Shown here: positions 33,301 to 45,691 of the stretch, piece after piece
Numbering within the stretch: position 1 is the first letter of the stretch
How the letters are laid out: each line of letters opens with the position of its first letter
Assembly (NCBI GenBank): GCA_015680905.1
Contig: CM027379.1
Span: forward strand, 101,111,001 to 101,175,000
Source: Coptis chinensis
Taxonomy: Eukaryota; Streptophyta; Magnoliopsida; Ranunculales; Ranunculaceae
Reading direction: 5' to 3'
Length of the DNA: 64,000 nucleotides
Translations under genes and position numbers: made by a program
The notes under the pieces: generated by a model
What the model was told of the DNA's origin: nothing
Seen by the model: only the letters and a program-made list of their open reading frames with translations
The model's database searches: none

Positions 33301-33910
33301 CCTAATTTACAACTAAACTAAAGAGGAGAGTAGCCAAGTTTTGTTTAGCCTGAATCTTCTTTATATAAAAGAAGGTTAGGTTTACAATTTCGTGCATGGG
33401 CTTTGGAGCTATGTTTTGGGAAATTAAATCAAGCCCAAAACCTAATTACTTAAGTCCAAAAATGGTTTCTCTAATGGAAATTACTGTAAAAACATTTTCA
33501 TCCACTTTTACTCCTCTGATTGGGTCAAGGTCAAGACTATTAGAAATATCTTTCCGAGCCGGTCGTTTTGACATATAATAGGCCTAATTCCAAGATTTGA
33601 GTCCCGACCTACAGAAGTTCTATTGACTTTTCTGCGCTATTTCTGCCCGCGTTGACTTTGACTTTTCAGCTTTGATCGGGCTTTAAAAAAGTTTTTTCTC
33701 CTTGAAACTTGGGATTTAATCATAGAACTTCTTAACAACCAACCTTTGCTCATTTTTCTTGCAAAAGTAATATATTTCTTCATATATTTAACTCCAAGAC
33801 CTGAAATCACAAAAGCACGTAAACAATATTAACTCTTATTTATTATATACATAATTGGTCTAAATGTAATATTATTAAGGGGTTAAAACTACAGTTTTGG
33901 GCTCTTATCA
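32534..33910 (-). repeat. 3' LTR of element E2
   Basis: On the plus strand it begins TGATAAATGC and ends GGGCTCTTATCA. Same structure as the split 5' LTR, but with a large GA expansion. A minus-strand TATATAAAG-like box lies near 33360. Confidence 0.88.
33227..33298 (+). repeat. (GA)36 microsatellite
   Basis: Uninterrupted GA repeat of 72 bp. The equivalent place in the 5' LTR copy (about 41331-41342) has only GGGGGGAGAGAGA. Confidence 0.95.
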
Positions 33911-36129
33911 AACCACCCCCAAACAACATTTTGCTTGTTCTCAAGAAAATATGAGAAATTAAAATAAGTGACAAAAAATGGAGTTCTAACTAATCTCGTT
34001 TCGCCGAGTGCGATTGCATTAACCATATGCAATAAGGCTTTAAACCACTAGGAATTCCCTAGTGGACGAGTTATAACCTCGTGAGAGTTTTCCAGAGAAG
34101 GTACTCACAAACTTCATCTATACTACAACGACTAAGAAATAAAAATTTCACTTTCCTTATTTATTCTTAGATATCTATACATGTCACTAGCAATGAATAC
34201 AGAATTATCAATTCAAAATCTAAGCTAATACATGCATAATAATCAATCATCTACGAATAAACATATATATAATGAACTATGCTATGAAATGCAATAACAG
34301 GTCCATTTCTGAAACTTTGGAGTAACGTCCTTAATTAAGTAGGTCCTCACAAATATGTCAAGACAAAAACACTCTGATTTTTCCACTCAAGTTTCGCTCA
34401 CTTCAGTGTGCAGTGGGCATACTTTACCTTACAATCTCAATGACGTACAAGAAAGCCGAAGTCGATCAAACACATCTGCCACTTACTATCACACTAACCT
34501 ATTCCTAATTGAGTTAGATGTCTTTATTAGGTGTTGCGGGGATTAGGTGATAGTTTAAGAAGGAAGGAAATGGATATTCAAAAGGACAAGTCTGAGATAA
34601 TAGAGTCTTCACAATATGTAACTAGAGAAAACCTTGTTTTACTTTGCTTCTATACTTTGTTTCCATCATTAGCCATTTTTTGTCTTTTTCTTTTGGCTTT
34701 TGACTCCTTTGATTCTGTCTTTGGAGTTCTAATTTTTTATTTTATTTATTTATTTATTTATTTATTTGGATGGAAACTTTCTTTTCTTTTCTTATTTGAA
34801 GCAACTAACAAATTCTTGGTTTTCCATAGGTATTTCTCTTTTCTTTTATTCATTTCATCTCTATTCCCATACTCATTAAAAAATGGGTAGGTTGATTTTA
34901 TTTTTATTTTGTTTTTATAAAAGGGTAAAGGATTTGTAGTTTATGAAAAGGCTAAAGAAAGGCTCAGAGGGGCGACTAGAGGAAAATAATTTCATATAGG
35001 TTTGAATTTCTGGCTATATCGATCCAAAAAGGGCTTAAATTCTCGATTAGGATATGATATAGTGATCAAGCAAGTGGACGTGTGATTTATTTATTTGGAA
35101 TTTACTTCTCTTTTGTGTCATTACTCAGATATTTCACTCATAAAGCTTTTAGGCTATATTCTCACAGGATTTGTAGAATAAGTACTCTAGCCTAGATTTC
35201 ATAAACTTACAGTCAAAACAAACATAGATGCTCATGCAATATATTTATGGAAAGATGCAATGATTGTTAACTACATATTAACTTAAGTTTCTAAAAACTA
35301 TTCTAATTTAAGAGCTAATGTGAAACTTCTAGATTACTATCATCATAGAAAAAGAAACAATACCAATATTCCTAAGTGCAAAATATAAATATTTTTTATT
35401 TATATTTATATTTATATTTGTATTTTTTTTCTAAAAAGTAAAGTGTATATATATCCTACTCGGTGCCTAATTTTTGCAAATGTTTCTATCCCACCCCCAA
35501 ACAATCGAACACTTTGTCCTCAAAGTGTAAAGAGATAACGAAAGAATTTACCTTAGAAACGTGGTAAAAATTGGCAGTACATGTAATAGAAATATTATAA
35601 AGATAATATGATAACATGAAGCACAATTAAACTGTTGCATACTAACTAACACAAATTTTACTAGAGTAAACATGACAGACAAAGGGTGGCAAAAAGATTT
35701 GAAATAAAATACAAAAATACGCCACCCCCAAACAAAATTTGGAAACTCTTTTTAATTTTGTAAATTTTTGTGGCCTATACTCCATTAAAGTGGTATTTTA
35801 CAAAAATTATATGGGTCTTTTAAAGTTAGATTCCCCTAGACTTAATGTGGGGTCGTTTTAAGTCAGATTCTCCTAGACTTAATGTGAGGTTGTTTTAAGT
35901 CAGATTCCCCTAGACTGTGCACACCCCCAAACAGGCAAGAAACTGGGGTGGCACAAAATGGATGATGTGTGGTCAACTATAAACTAATAGTCGAAAGAGT
36001 TGGGGGTCTAGCCATAAAAACATGATACTAAATACATCCCTAAACATAATGAAGTTATATAATTGGAATCAATCTTGTAGAAGAATGAATGAAAATTTAT
36101 GCAACCCATCAAAGAACATATGCAAACCA
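33911..36129. other. E2 3' internal region, non-coding
   Basis: Homologous to E1 42964-44570 (AACAACATTTTGCTTG, GCGATTGCATT and TGGACGAGTTATA blocks) and in weaker form to 59889-61900. It holds a (TTTA)n run near 34739-34768 and an AGTCAGATTCCCCTAGACTT triplicate near 35825-35915. No gene seen; the Phe-rich 34531-34890 frame is chance. Confidence 0.7.
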
Positions 36130-37759
36130 TCATGTTGTAGCTGTTTTAAAGAGATGAACTAGTGATACTTTAGGTGAGAAAGGAATGAAGTATGGATCCT
36201 GATGTCTTTTATGAGGCTCAGATAAGGAAAAATAAAACAAACTAGGTTTCTCACTACACTCGATCAAAGCTTGGCTCTTAACTACAGGAATGGTGTACTC
36301 ATGGGATTGTGTGCTAGGCAAAAACTTTTCACCGTGAGGTTTGAAAAAATGATAGAGGGTCTTTGAGGCAATTGGCTCAAGTGCAAATTCGAGGTTCCTC
36401 TGAAATGGTGGGTGAATGGATGGGTTAGTTATGGTAGTATGTTGGATTTTAGGAGGTGGTAACTCAGGTGGATGGTGGTCAGTTGGTGGTTCATCAGTTG
36501 GTGGATCCTCAGCTGCCAAACTAAATTGAGATTCATATCACTCTAAAGATGTTACTTCCTTTTTTTCTTGCACATTAACTTGTTCATGCCTTAGATTAGA
36601 ATTGTTAATCTCTATTTCCTCACCTTCTTCCTCTAAAACACTATAAGTATCCTCAATGGCATCATTCAAATGTGTCGAGGAATCGTCCAGCCAAGTGCGG
36701 TTAGCAAACACAAAGGCCTGGACATGAGCAACAGGAAGGTCCATATATATTAAGAGAATGCCAATAGTTATCAAATTCTTCCTCTGTCACATCTTTATAA
36801 ATATCTTCTAATGTGTCATCATTACATTCATCTTTAGATGGATCTGTGGGAGGTTCCTCGGAGGCATCTCTCAAATTTGAGTGGTCATCCAAAACAAGTC
36901 CTAAAGAGCCGTCTTCAAGAATTTCCTCATCCAGGTAGTGTGTGGAGTTAATATAATGGTTAATGGGAAGGTCATGGGAAGGTAATAGTTCATGAAATTC
37001 ATGGTAGGTCTTAACTATGTCGAATGGTGTGGTTATGGAAATAGGTTGTTCTACTTGTGTGTCGATCTCTGGCAAAGTTGAAAGTTCTTTGTTAGGTGAG
37101 GGGATCATGGAAATCATCTGGGCTATATTCTGAAGCATAGTTAGGTTATGAAGCATAGTTTGGGAAATTCGGTCTGGGAAGGGTGGCGAACTAGATGGGT
37201 GGGTAATTTCTGGTATGGTGGAAATGTCTGGTGTAGGTGAGCTTAGCATCTTTAGGTTTTGAAGTATTATTTTGTTTTGGGCCATTATTTCAGCGAATGT
37301 TATTAGCGGAGGGGAAACTTTGTTGTGTGGTTCTGGTTGGTATGGTGTTTGATAGTCATAGTTATTGGCGTTTGAGTGACTCTGGTTGATCTCGCACTGT
37401 GATGGGTTAGATTGAGGCTGAATAAATATGGGAAATGAATGGGAGGTGTGGTCTGGATCTGAACAAATTGTGCACGAAAAAGTGTTTGGTTCGTTGTACA
37501 CACTCATGATGGAACTAGAAGTAGACGACACTGGTTAACTCCATGTATGGTTTGGATGACAAGAAAACTCTTGATTGTATTAGTTACTATGAAAATTTGA
37601 AAATTGAGGCTTATAATTATTATTATATCCTATAGTAGGTCCAAACTCTTGGTATGATGGGCACTGAGAAGCCCAATGGTAAGGACTACCACAACATGAA
37701 CATGGTGAAGGGTTTGCATAATAACCACATGATTGTTGGTCTACATATTGATATGCCAT
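36130..37759 (-). pseudogene. E2 ORF: zinc-knuckle, acidic and Pro-rich protein, decayed
   Basis: A minus-strand frame can be followed from an ATG at 37759 with two in-frame stops before 37531, a frameshift near 36770 and one stop near 36535. Near the N-terminus is a full CX2CX4HX4C knuckle, CSCCGSPYHWASQC. About 75 codons later a second knuckle-like CTICSDPDHTSHSF has Phe in place of the last Cys. Then follow an NNNYKPQFSNFH-like segment, Ser/Pro-rich and acidic stretches (DEEILEDGSLG, TEEEFDNYWHSL), and a Pro-rich part (EDPPTDEPPTDHHPPE). No capsid, protease or RT motif is seen. It may be a nucleocapsid-like protein that lets a non-autonomous element package its RNA; that role is inference. 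Confidence 0.6.
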
Positions 37760-38279
37760 ATTGGTTTTAAAAATATATTCGAGGACAATTAATATGCAAA
37801 CAAAACTCTAACTATAAATTTCTAGATAGGTATGTGCGATGATGTTTACGATAGATAACGTTAGATGGTTTACTCTTACCTGACCATAATTTCATGCAAG
37901 GCTAAGACCAATATGAACAAAAAAACCCACTAGCAGCAGTCAAACAACAACCTGATATACTAGAATTACAACTCCTCTGACAGAAGAGACGAGGAGTGAA
38001 AGAAGGAGTACCTAAATGCCTCCTTGTTACGCGTATGAATAACGTCTTTAATACACGATCTCAATATATTAAAGAAGTTCAGAATATTGAATAGTAAAAA
38101 TAACTTGAACACAAAGAGAGCCTGTAACTAACCTGTGAATTGGGCTTTTTTCAGAAGGGGAGCGGGCGCGCTTAAGGATAGAGTACACAAACAAGCAAGT
38201 TTTTTTTTCAATCTTTTTTTTTTTTGAATTTTTTTTTTTTTTTTTTTTTTTTCGAAATAATAATAAAGGCGTGTAGCTC
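37760..38279. other. E2 internal non-coding region with poly-T tracts
   Basis: Leader side of the E2 ORF. It contains long T tracts at 38200-38253 and the GC-rich string GGGAGCGGGCGCGC at about 38156, also found near 40467. No gene. Confidence 0.6.
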
Positions 38280-39809
38280 GATAAGAGCCCAAAACTGTAG
38301 TTTTAACCCCTTAACAATAATACTTTTAGACCAATTATGCAAGTAATAAATAAGAGTTAATGTTGATTACGTGATTTTATATATTTCAGGCATTGAAGTC
38401 GATTATGTGCAGAAATGTGTCACTTTTGCGAGATAAAGGAGCAAGGGTTGGTTGCTAAGGAGTTCTATGATTAAAGGCTAAGATTCAAGGAGAAAAAGCC
38501 TTTAAAAAGCCCGGTCAAAGCTGAAAAGTGAAAGTCAACGCGGGCAGAAACAACGCACAAAAGTCAGTAGAACTTCCAAAGACCGTATCTTTGGACTCAG
38601 ACCTCGGACTTGGGCCTACCTTATGTCAAAACGACCGTCTTGGAAATAGCTTTCCAATGGTCCAAACCTTGACCCAATAAGAAGAGCAGAAGTGGATGAA
38701 AAGTCTGTTGAAGAAAACTCTAATTGAAAAGGCCTCTGTGGACTGAAGAAATTGGGTTTTAGGCTCGTTTTTCTGGCCCAAAACATGGCTCCTCAACCCA
38801 TGCACGAAAAAGTGGATCTTGTCTCCTCCATTTCAAGACACAAGACTTAACTCTTAAGCAATCCAGTTTTTAGGTAGCCATTAGCCAATAGTTTTAGATC
38901 TAGTTTTAGACCCCATTAATTAGTTTCAATAGTTTGTTTTAGATCTAGTTTTTTTTTTACATTTCATTAATTAGTTTTAGAACAAAGTAGATTATTATTT
39001 TAGAATCATATTTAGTTTTATAATAAAGTATTAGTTTTTATTTTCATTTAGTTCTTGATTTCATTCTTATTTAGAATTAGTTTGTCTTCATTGATAATTA
39101 GTATTCATAATCTTAGTGCTAATTTAGTTTCAATTCTTGTTTAATTCGATTGAAATCATTACTATTGTAGTTCAAATTAGTAAATTTACAATCTTTATAT
39201 CATATCTTGTTTAAATTCGAATAGAAATGATAGTTTAATTACTCAAGGCTAAACCTCTATTAGAGGGGTTTGATGAAGCCTTGATGAAAACTTGATTTTT
39301 GCTAGCTTAGAAATCGTCGTGATAATCTATTCAATTCTAGAAAGTAATTAGTTCCCCATGAGAATGAGTTTGATTGCTTCACATGCTAGTTATTATTTGG
39401 TAGAGATTGCCACGAATAATTAGGGATTAGAAATACCATTTTTGTTATGCGAAAGTATTGAAATTTGGATCACGACGAATCTTCACTAGTTAATTAAGTC
39501 GAGTTAAGGTGGAATCAATCCCCCCTAATTTCTTATCATATAGTCAAGTTTAGTATTCCTTAGTTTGAAGTATCGTATCTTGTTAGTATAATTTCATCGT
39601 ACTCTCATTGACTTTGGATAGACTGATAATCTTAGTAAACGCGAATTCTAAAGAACTAGGTGTGGAACGAATCTTCTACTCCAACTATATTGCGATAGCA
39701 TTCGAGAGGTAGAAAACTTTGATAATTAGCATCCAAAATAGTTTTAGTTTTACTTACGTTTGAGTTTCGTTACTTATTGGTAGGTAAAACTATCATTTTA
39801 CGGTTATCA
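38280..39809 (+). mobile_element. solo LTR of the Athila-related family, plus strand
   Basis: Starts GATAAGAGCCCAAAACTG (the first T of TGATAAG is missing) and ends ACGGTTATCA. It is collinear with the LTR at 61944-63467. Flanking pentamers AGCTC (38275-38279) and CGCTC (39810-39814) match at four of five. It lies inside E2 in opposite orientation. Confidence 0.85.
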
Positions 39810-40645
39810 CGCTCCAAAAAATTTGAAATTTTTACAGTTATTTGCTAGGACGTTCAGTAAGCCTGTAAAATTTTAGAACAATCGGAGTTATGAAAGTCCT
39901 TCTACTGCCCTACAAAGTTTGTGAAACAGTTTTGGGACACAATACAAACAACCGAATGATTAACTAATCAAAACAAAGCCAACAATTGCCAAACGTTTAT
40001 GTGAGACTCCTGACAGATCATGCGTGTTCATGTAAACAATTTAGAGCGATTGGAGTTCTACAATCCCTTCTTATCGGCTGTTGTTTCAGAAATTAAGTGT
40101 TGCAAAACTGCAGAAACACACTGGTAACAATCCATTGGTTAGTTGGTCAAATCAAATAAAAAACTCTTCAAATATTTACGGAAAACTCCCGACTTATGAT
40201 AGATACACCTGTAAAAATTTTAGAATTTTTAGAATTGCCTAAGTAACCTTACTTGTCAGTTTTTCCCGAAACTTACGGTGTAAAAGTTAAAATGCAGCAG
40301 TGTAAAGATAGTAATAGTTCACTAGGTAAAATAACTAGGAAAAATTTGAAACAATTCCAGTAAATCAACATCACCGTAAAGATTATGTTTGAAATATTTC
40401 AGAATTTTCAGAAATTTAGAAATACCTTTACCGTAGTATTCTTTACTGTGAACCCGCAATTTTAAGGGAGCGCGGGCGCGCCCTTAGTTTAAGACAGTGA
40501 ATATTAAGATTGAACAGTAACAAAAATATGAGAAACAAGAATAAAAAATTAAAAGGGTGGGTGGGTAGAGAATGGGGGATTGCCCTTTGGATTCAACTAA
40601 TTGAATTCTTGTCCTGAATGAGTTTAAGATGGCAGCGGCGCCATT
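39810..40645. other. E2 5' leader, non-coding
   Basis: From the solo LTR to the E2 5' LTR. It has a minus-strand primer binding site at 40631-40643 (TGGCGCCGCTGCC on the minus strand) two bases from the LTR, and a GCGCGGGCGCGCCC string near 40470. No gene. Confidence 0.7.
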
Positions 40646-41447
40646 TGCTAACCCGTAAAAACACAATTAGATTTCTCTAACTTATTCTTATGGTATCAAT
40701 TATTTATTTCCTACTCTCTAGACTTAAACGAATTCAACTAATCAAACACAAGGAAACAATAGTGAGAGCAATATTTATAGATGTGAATTTATACTATAAA
40801 ACTAAATATATGAATTTCACTTATACTAATTTAATTAAAACAATAATTAAATATGACTTAAATAAAATATGAAGAAGAATAGATAATGAATTAGGGAGAT
40901 TTGAAATCCACTTTGATTAATTCTTAATATGCTAGTATAGATTTGTTGTAATTATAATCTTTATGTTTTCACATAAAGGTTAGATATTTTTAATCCCTAA
41001 TTATTCATGACAATCTCTACCAACTAATAATTAGCATGTGAGGCAATTAAAACCCATTCTCAGGGTGAATTAACTATCTTCTAGAGTGGAATAGATTACT
41101 ACAACTATTCTATACTAACACATCAAGTCTTCATCAAAGCTTTAATCAAATCCCTCTAATAGAGGTTTAGCTAAGATTCATTACACTATCATATAATTAA
41201 AGGAATAAGAATAAGACATAATGAAATACTATTTTATTAAAAATAACTTGAATTGAATTAATGGTGTCTAGGCTAATTAATAATAACTAGGGTTTAAAAC
41301 TAAAGAAGGAAACTAAATTATTATCTAATGGGGGGAGAGAGAAAACCCTAATTTACAACCTAAACTAAAGAGGGGAGTAGCCAAGTTTTGTTTAGCCTTA
41401 ATCCTCTTTATATAGGAAAGGGTTAGGTTTATAATTTCGTGCATGGG
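40646..41447 (-). repeat. 5' LTR of E2, first segment (minus-strand 3' half)
   Basis: Begins TGCTAACCC on the plus strand (TGATAA changed) and continues collinear with 32534-33400. A minus-strand TATATAAAG box lies at about 41406-41414. It is interrupted at 41447 by element E1; the other segment is 56547-56988. Confidence 0.85.
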
Positions 41448-42963
41448 TGATAAACATTACAAATGAATAGTTCTACTCACGAATAAATGAGAAAATTCAA
41501 ACACAAGTAAAACTAAAACTTTTACGAAGACAGTGTTTATCAAAGATTTCTACTCTCAAATCTATCAAAATAGAGTGGAATAAAAGATTCGTTCCACTCC
41601 TAGTTCTTTAGCATTCAATATTTTTAATATTATCAGTCCTAGCCAAAGTTAGTGAGAGTTTTACGAAGGGAATTATACTACGATGCAAATTCAAATAACA
41701 AGATACTAACTATAGTGATTCAACTACGAAATGCTACGGAATACTAAAGTTTGAATATAGAGTAAGAATTATGGGGGATTGAATCCACTTTGACTCCAAC
41801 TTAATAAACTAGCATAGATTGTTGTAATCCAATTCTTACGTTCTTACGATAAGAATTGGTCGTTCTAATCCCTAATCAATCATGACAATCTCTACCAAAT
41901 AATGACTAGCATGTGAGGAAGTCCAACCCATTCTCATGGCGAATCAACGAACTTCTAGAGTGGAATAGACTCTTACAACGATTCTACACTACACAATCAA
42001 GTTTTCATCAAGGCTTCATCAAACCACTCTAATGGAGGTTTAGCCTTGATTCATCAAACTATCATTTCCATATGAAATTGAATAAAACATAATATAAAAA
42101 TTATAACTTTACTATATCAATCTACTCAAGAATTCAATTCGAAATTAAACAACTAGGAAATGAATAACAAACAAGAATTGAAATTAGATCTAAGCAATTT
42201 TAAATAGAAAAATCGAAATTATCAAGAACTACCTATTTTATTTATCTAATGAATGATAAACAATGATTCAAATAACTAATCTAAAACAAGGTATGAAAAA
42301 CTAATTAATTAACTAATTAAAATTCTCAAAACTAGATCTAGATTCAAACTCTAATGGCTACCTTCTATCTACTCTAATTATATCTTAAGAGCTAAGTCTA
42401 ATGTGTGGAAATAGAGGAGACCAGATCTACATTTTCGTGCATGGGCAAAGGAGCCATGTTTTGGGTCGGAAAATCGAGCCCAAAGCCCAATTTCTTCAAT
42501 CCACAGAGCTCTTTTCAACTAGATCTGACTTCAGTAGGCTTTTCATCCACTTCTGCTCCTCTGATTGGGTCAAGGCTTAAACCATTGGAAGCTCTTTCCG
42601 AGCCGGTCGTTTTGACATAAGGTAGGCCTACTTCCGAGGCTTGAGTTCAAAGATACAGTCTTTGGAAGTTCTGCCGACTTTTGTGTGCTGTTTCTACCCG
42701 CGTTGACTTTGACTTTTCAGCTTTTGACCGAGCTTTACAAAGGCTTTTTCTCCTTGAATCTTGGCCTTTAATCACAGAACTTCTTAGCAACCAACCCTTG
42801 CTCCTTTATCTCACCAAAGTGGCACATTTCTGCACATAATTAACTTCAATGCTTGAAATACATAAAAGCACGTAATCAGCATTAACTCTTATTTATTACT
42901 CGCATAATTGGTCTAAAAGTATTATTGTTAAGGGGTTAAAACTATAGTTTTAGGCTCTTATCA
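41448..42963 (-). repeat. 3' LTR of E1
   Basis: Plus-strand ends TGATAAAC and CTCTTATCA. Only a few differences per hundred bases from 55029-56546 by eye. Confidence 0.92.
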
Positions 42964-44980
42964 AACCACCCCGAAACAACATTTTGCTTGTCCTCAAGCA
43001 AATATGAGAAATTAGCATAAGTGAGAAAAAATGGAGTTCTAATTAATCTCGTTTTGCCGAGTGCGATTGCATTGACCATATGCAACAAGGCCTTAAACCA
43101 CTAGGAATTCCCTAGTGGACAAGTTATAGCCTCGTGAGAGTTTTTCAGTGAAGTTACTCACAAATTTCATCTATACTACAACGACTAAGAAATAAAACTA
43201 TTGTTTCCTTATCTATGTCTCAATTATCTATACATCTCACTAGCAATGAATGCAGGATAATCAAGTCGAAACCTAAGCTAATATATGCATAATAATTAAT
43301 CATCTACGAATAAACATATATACAATGAGTAATACTATGAGATGCATTGGCAGGTCCGTTTATGAAAACTCGGAATAGCGTCCTTAAGTAGGTCCTCACA
43401 TAAATGTCAAGACAAAAACCACTCTGATTTTTCCGCTCAAATTTTGCTACTCCAGTGTGCAGTGGGCACACTTAACCTTACAATCTCAATGACACACAAG
43501 GAAGCTAGAGTCGATCAAACACATCTGCCGCTTACTATCACACTAACCTATTCCTAATTGAGCTAGAGGTCTTTATTAGGTGTTGCGGGGATTAGAAGAT
43601 GGTTTAAGAAGGAAGAAAATAGATATTCAAAAAGGACAAGTCTGAGATAATAGAGGATTCATATTATGTAACTAGAGAAACCCTTGTTCTTTACTTTTGC
43701 TTCTACAATTTGTTTCCATCCTTAGCCATATTTTTTTTCTTTTTCTTTGGCTTTTGACTCCTTTGATTCTATTTTTGGAGTTCTAGATCTTTATTTTTTT
43801 TTTATTTGGATGGAAACTTACTTTTCTCATCTGAAGTGATTAACAAATTCTTGATTTCAAAGGTCTTTCTCTTTTCTATTCTTCATCTCTATTCTCAGAC
43901 TTATTCAAAAAATTGGGTAGGTTGATTTTTTATTTTATTTTGTTTTGTTGTGTTTTGTAACAGGGTAAAGGATTTGCGGTTTATGAAAGGCTAAAGAAAG
44001 GCTCAGAGGGGCGACTAGCGGAAAATAATTCATAGGTTTGAATTTCTGGCTATATCGATCCAAACAGGGCCTAAATTCTCGCTTAAGATATGGTATAGTG
44101 ATCAAGCAAGTGGACGTGTGATTTCTCTATCCGGATTTTATTTCTCCCTTGTGTCATTTCTCAAATGTTCACTCATATAAGGCTTTAGGCTATATTCTCG
44201 CAAGATTTGTATAATAAGTACTCTAGCCTAGATTTCATAAACTTATTGCCAACAATCATAGATACTCATGTAACATATTTATAGATAGTTGCAAGGATTA
44301 TTACTTACATATTAGCCTAAGTTTCTAAAAACTATTATAATGCAAAAGCTACGTGAGATTTCTAGATTATCAAGGGCCTAGAGAAGGAAAACAATACAAA
44401 TATTCCTAAGTGTACAACATAAACTTTTTATTAATATTTTTAAAAAATTTGAATTTTTAACTAGAAAACAAGTGTATATTATACATATCTATATCCTAAT
44501 AGATGCCTTAATTACACGTGTTTCTATGCCCCCCCACAAACAAGAAGCATGCTTTGTCCTCAAAGTATTTAAATAAATAGGGTAGAGAAATACCATGGAA
44601 ACACGTGAAATTCTGGAATATCTGCAAAACAAGATTAAAACATACTAATATAGAAAATAAAAACTGACGCAACTCGATATGAGTTCCACCCGTTATGGGG
44701 TTAACAAGAATCAAATTGCTTGGGACATAAGCATACACTAACTGAAATAAAAACTAACATTAACTCTCGTTTAAGCGTCATCCTACTCATTCTCCTCTCC
44801 AAAGAGATGAGGTTCCTTCGCATCCTGTCATGCTATGATAACATGCCAAGCCCGTCGTCGTGTGTCATCAACTTGTGCTAACCTGTCAAGTGTTACTATG
44901 TCTGATGGGGTGTAAGGAGCAACCAAATGAGGTTGCACCTGCCATCCTGGCCAAGTCATTACTCGAAATGAGCGAACCAC
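42964..44980. other. E1 3' untranslated internal region
   Basis: Non-coding and homologous to E2 33911-35600. A short minus-strand frame at 44508-44738 shows no known motif and is not called. The region 44570-44980 is specific to E1. Confidence 0.7.
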
Positions 44981-45691
44981 CTAATTGGTGGGTCTCATGA
45001 CTTCAACTCTTTTCCAATCCGTAAACTGGGTATAGAATTCAGGTAGACAACTGAGCATGATGTGGCAAACCAAAATAGACATAAGAAGATACTTATGCCT
45101 CATGCTTTGGGCTCTCTTAAGACTAGCCACTAATACTCGGGGAATGTCATATCGACAACGTCCTTCAGCTAAAGCAAGGAAAACGTCACCAGCGGTACTA
45201 TTTGCAGAGGTAAACTGCCAATCCCCTAAAATATTCATCATGATGAATAACATGGTGGTGCCTACATTTAGGGACAGGCTACCAAGGGCTATGTTGTAAC
45301 GCCCTTGGTCAATTATACGAAATACCCCTCCCCCATAATACTCATGGAAATATGTATAGTCATAGAGGTATGCATTATCGGTCATATATCCCCATGTGTG
45401 AATAGGATCAGGTATTGGTATTCCCAAAACTAATGATACCACATACTTATTGAATTTTAGTGGCGTGTCATCAACCGTGACGGAGAATTCTTGTTCTCCA
45501 TCCTGGTTACAATAGAACTTGACATTATTGTAAAAAAAATCAGTAAGCTTAGGTGAATATGAGTTGCCTTCACTTACTAGTAGATGCCTCCATCCTAACT
45601 GCAAGATCCTTTCGCGGAACCAATGTCCATAAGTCTCGCTCCCCAAAAAGTGTTCGAAAGACTGTTCGGGTATCACTATAGGAGTAGTCAT
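44981..45691 (-). CDS. E1 downstream ORF 2 (plant transposon-protein-like), about 236 aa
   Basis: Extra ORF between integrase and the 3' LTR. The frame is open further upstream to 45892, but that part reads through GC-rich repeats, so I take the first ATG, 45691 (MTTPIVIPEQ). The segment FFYNNVKFYCNQDGEQEF followed by VSLVLGIPIPDP fits, from memory, the 'putative plant transposon protein' domain often found downstream of Athila pol: an FY.N block, a variable hinge, then a LGIP block. A moderately hydrophobic stretch (TTMLFIMMNILG) follows. It is intact over this length. The function of these ORFs is unknown, and an envelope role has been proposed for some Athila ORFs but is not shown by this sequence. 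Confidence 0.55.
   Translation of the reverse strand: MTTPIVIPEQSFEHFLGSETYGHWFRERILQLGWRHLLVSEGNSYSPKLTDFFYNNVKFYCNQDGEQEFSVTVDDTPLKFNKYVVSLVLGIPIPDPIHTWGYMTDNAYLYDYTYFHEYYGGGVFRIIDQGRYNIALGSLSLNVGTTMLFIMMNILGDWQFTSANSTAGDVFLALAEGRCRYDIPRVLVASLKRAQSMRHKYLLMSILVCHIMLSCLPEFYTQFTDWKRVEVMRPTN

Noticed and set aside
34531-34890. Phe/Leu-rich plus-strand ORF resembling a membrane protein.
   Set aside because: T-rich, includes a (TTTA)n run, and lies in the non-coding 3' region shared by E1 and E2 where the equivalent frame is not conserved.
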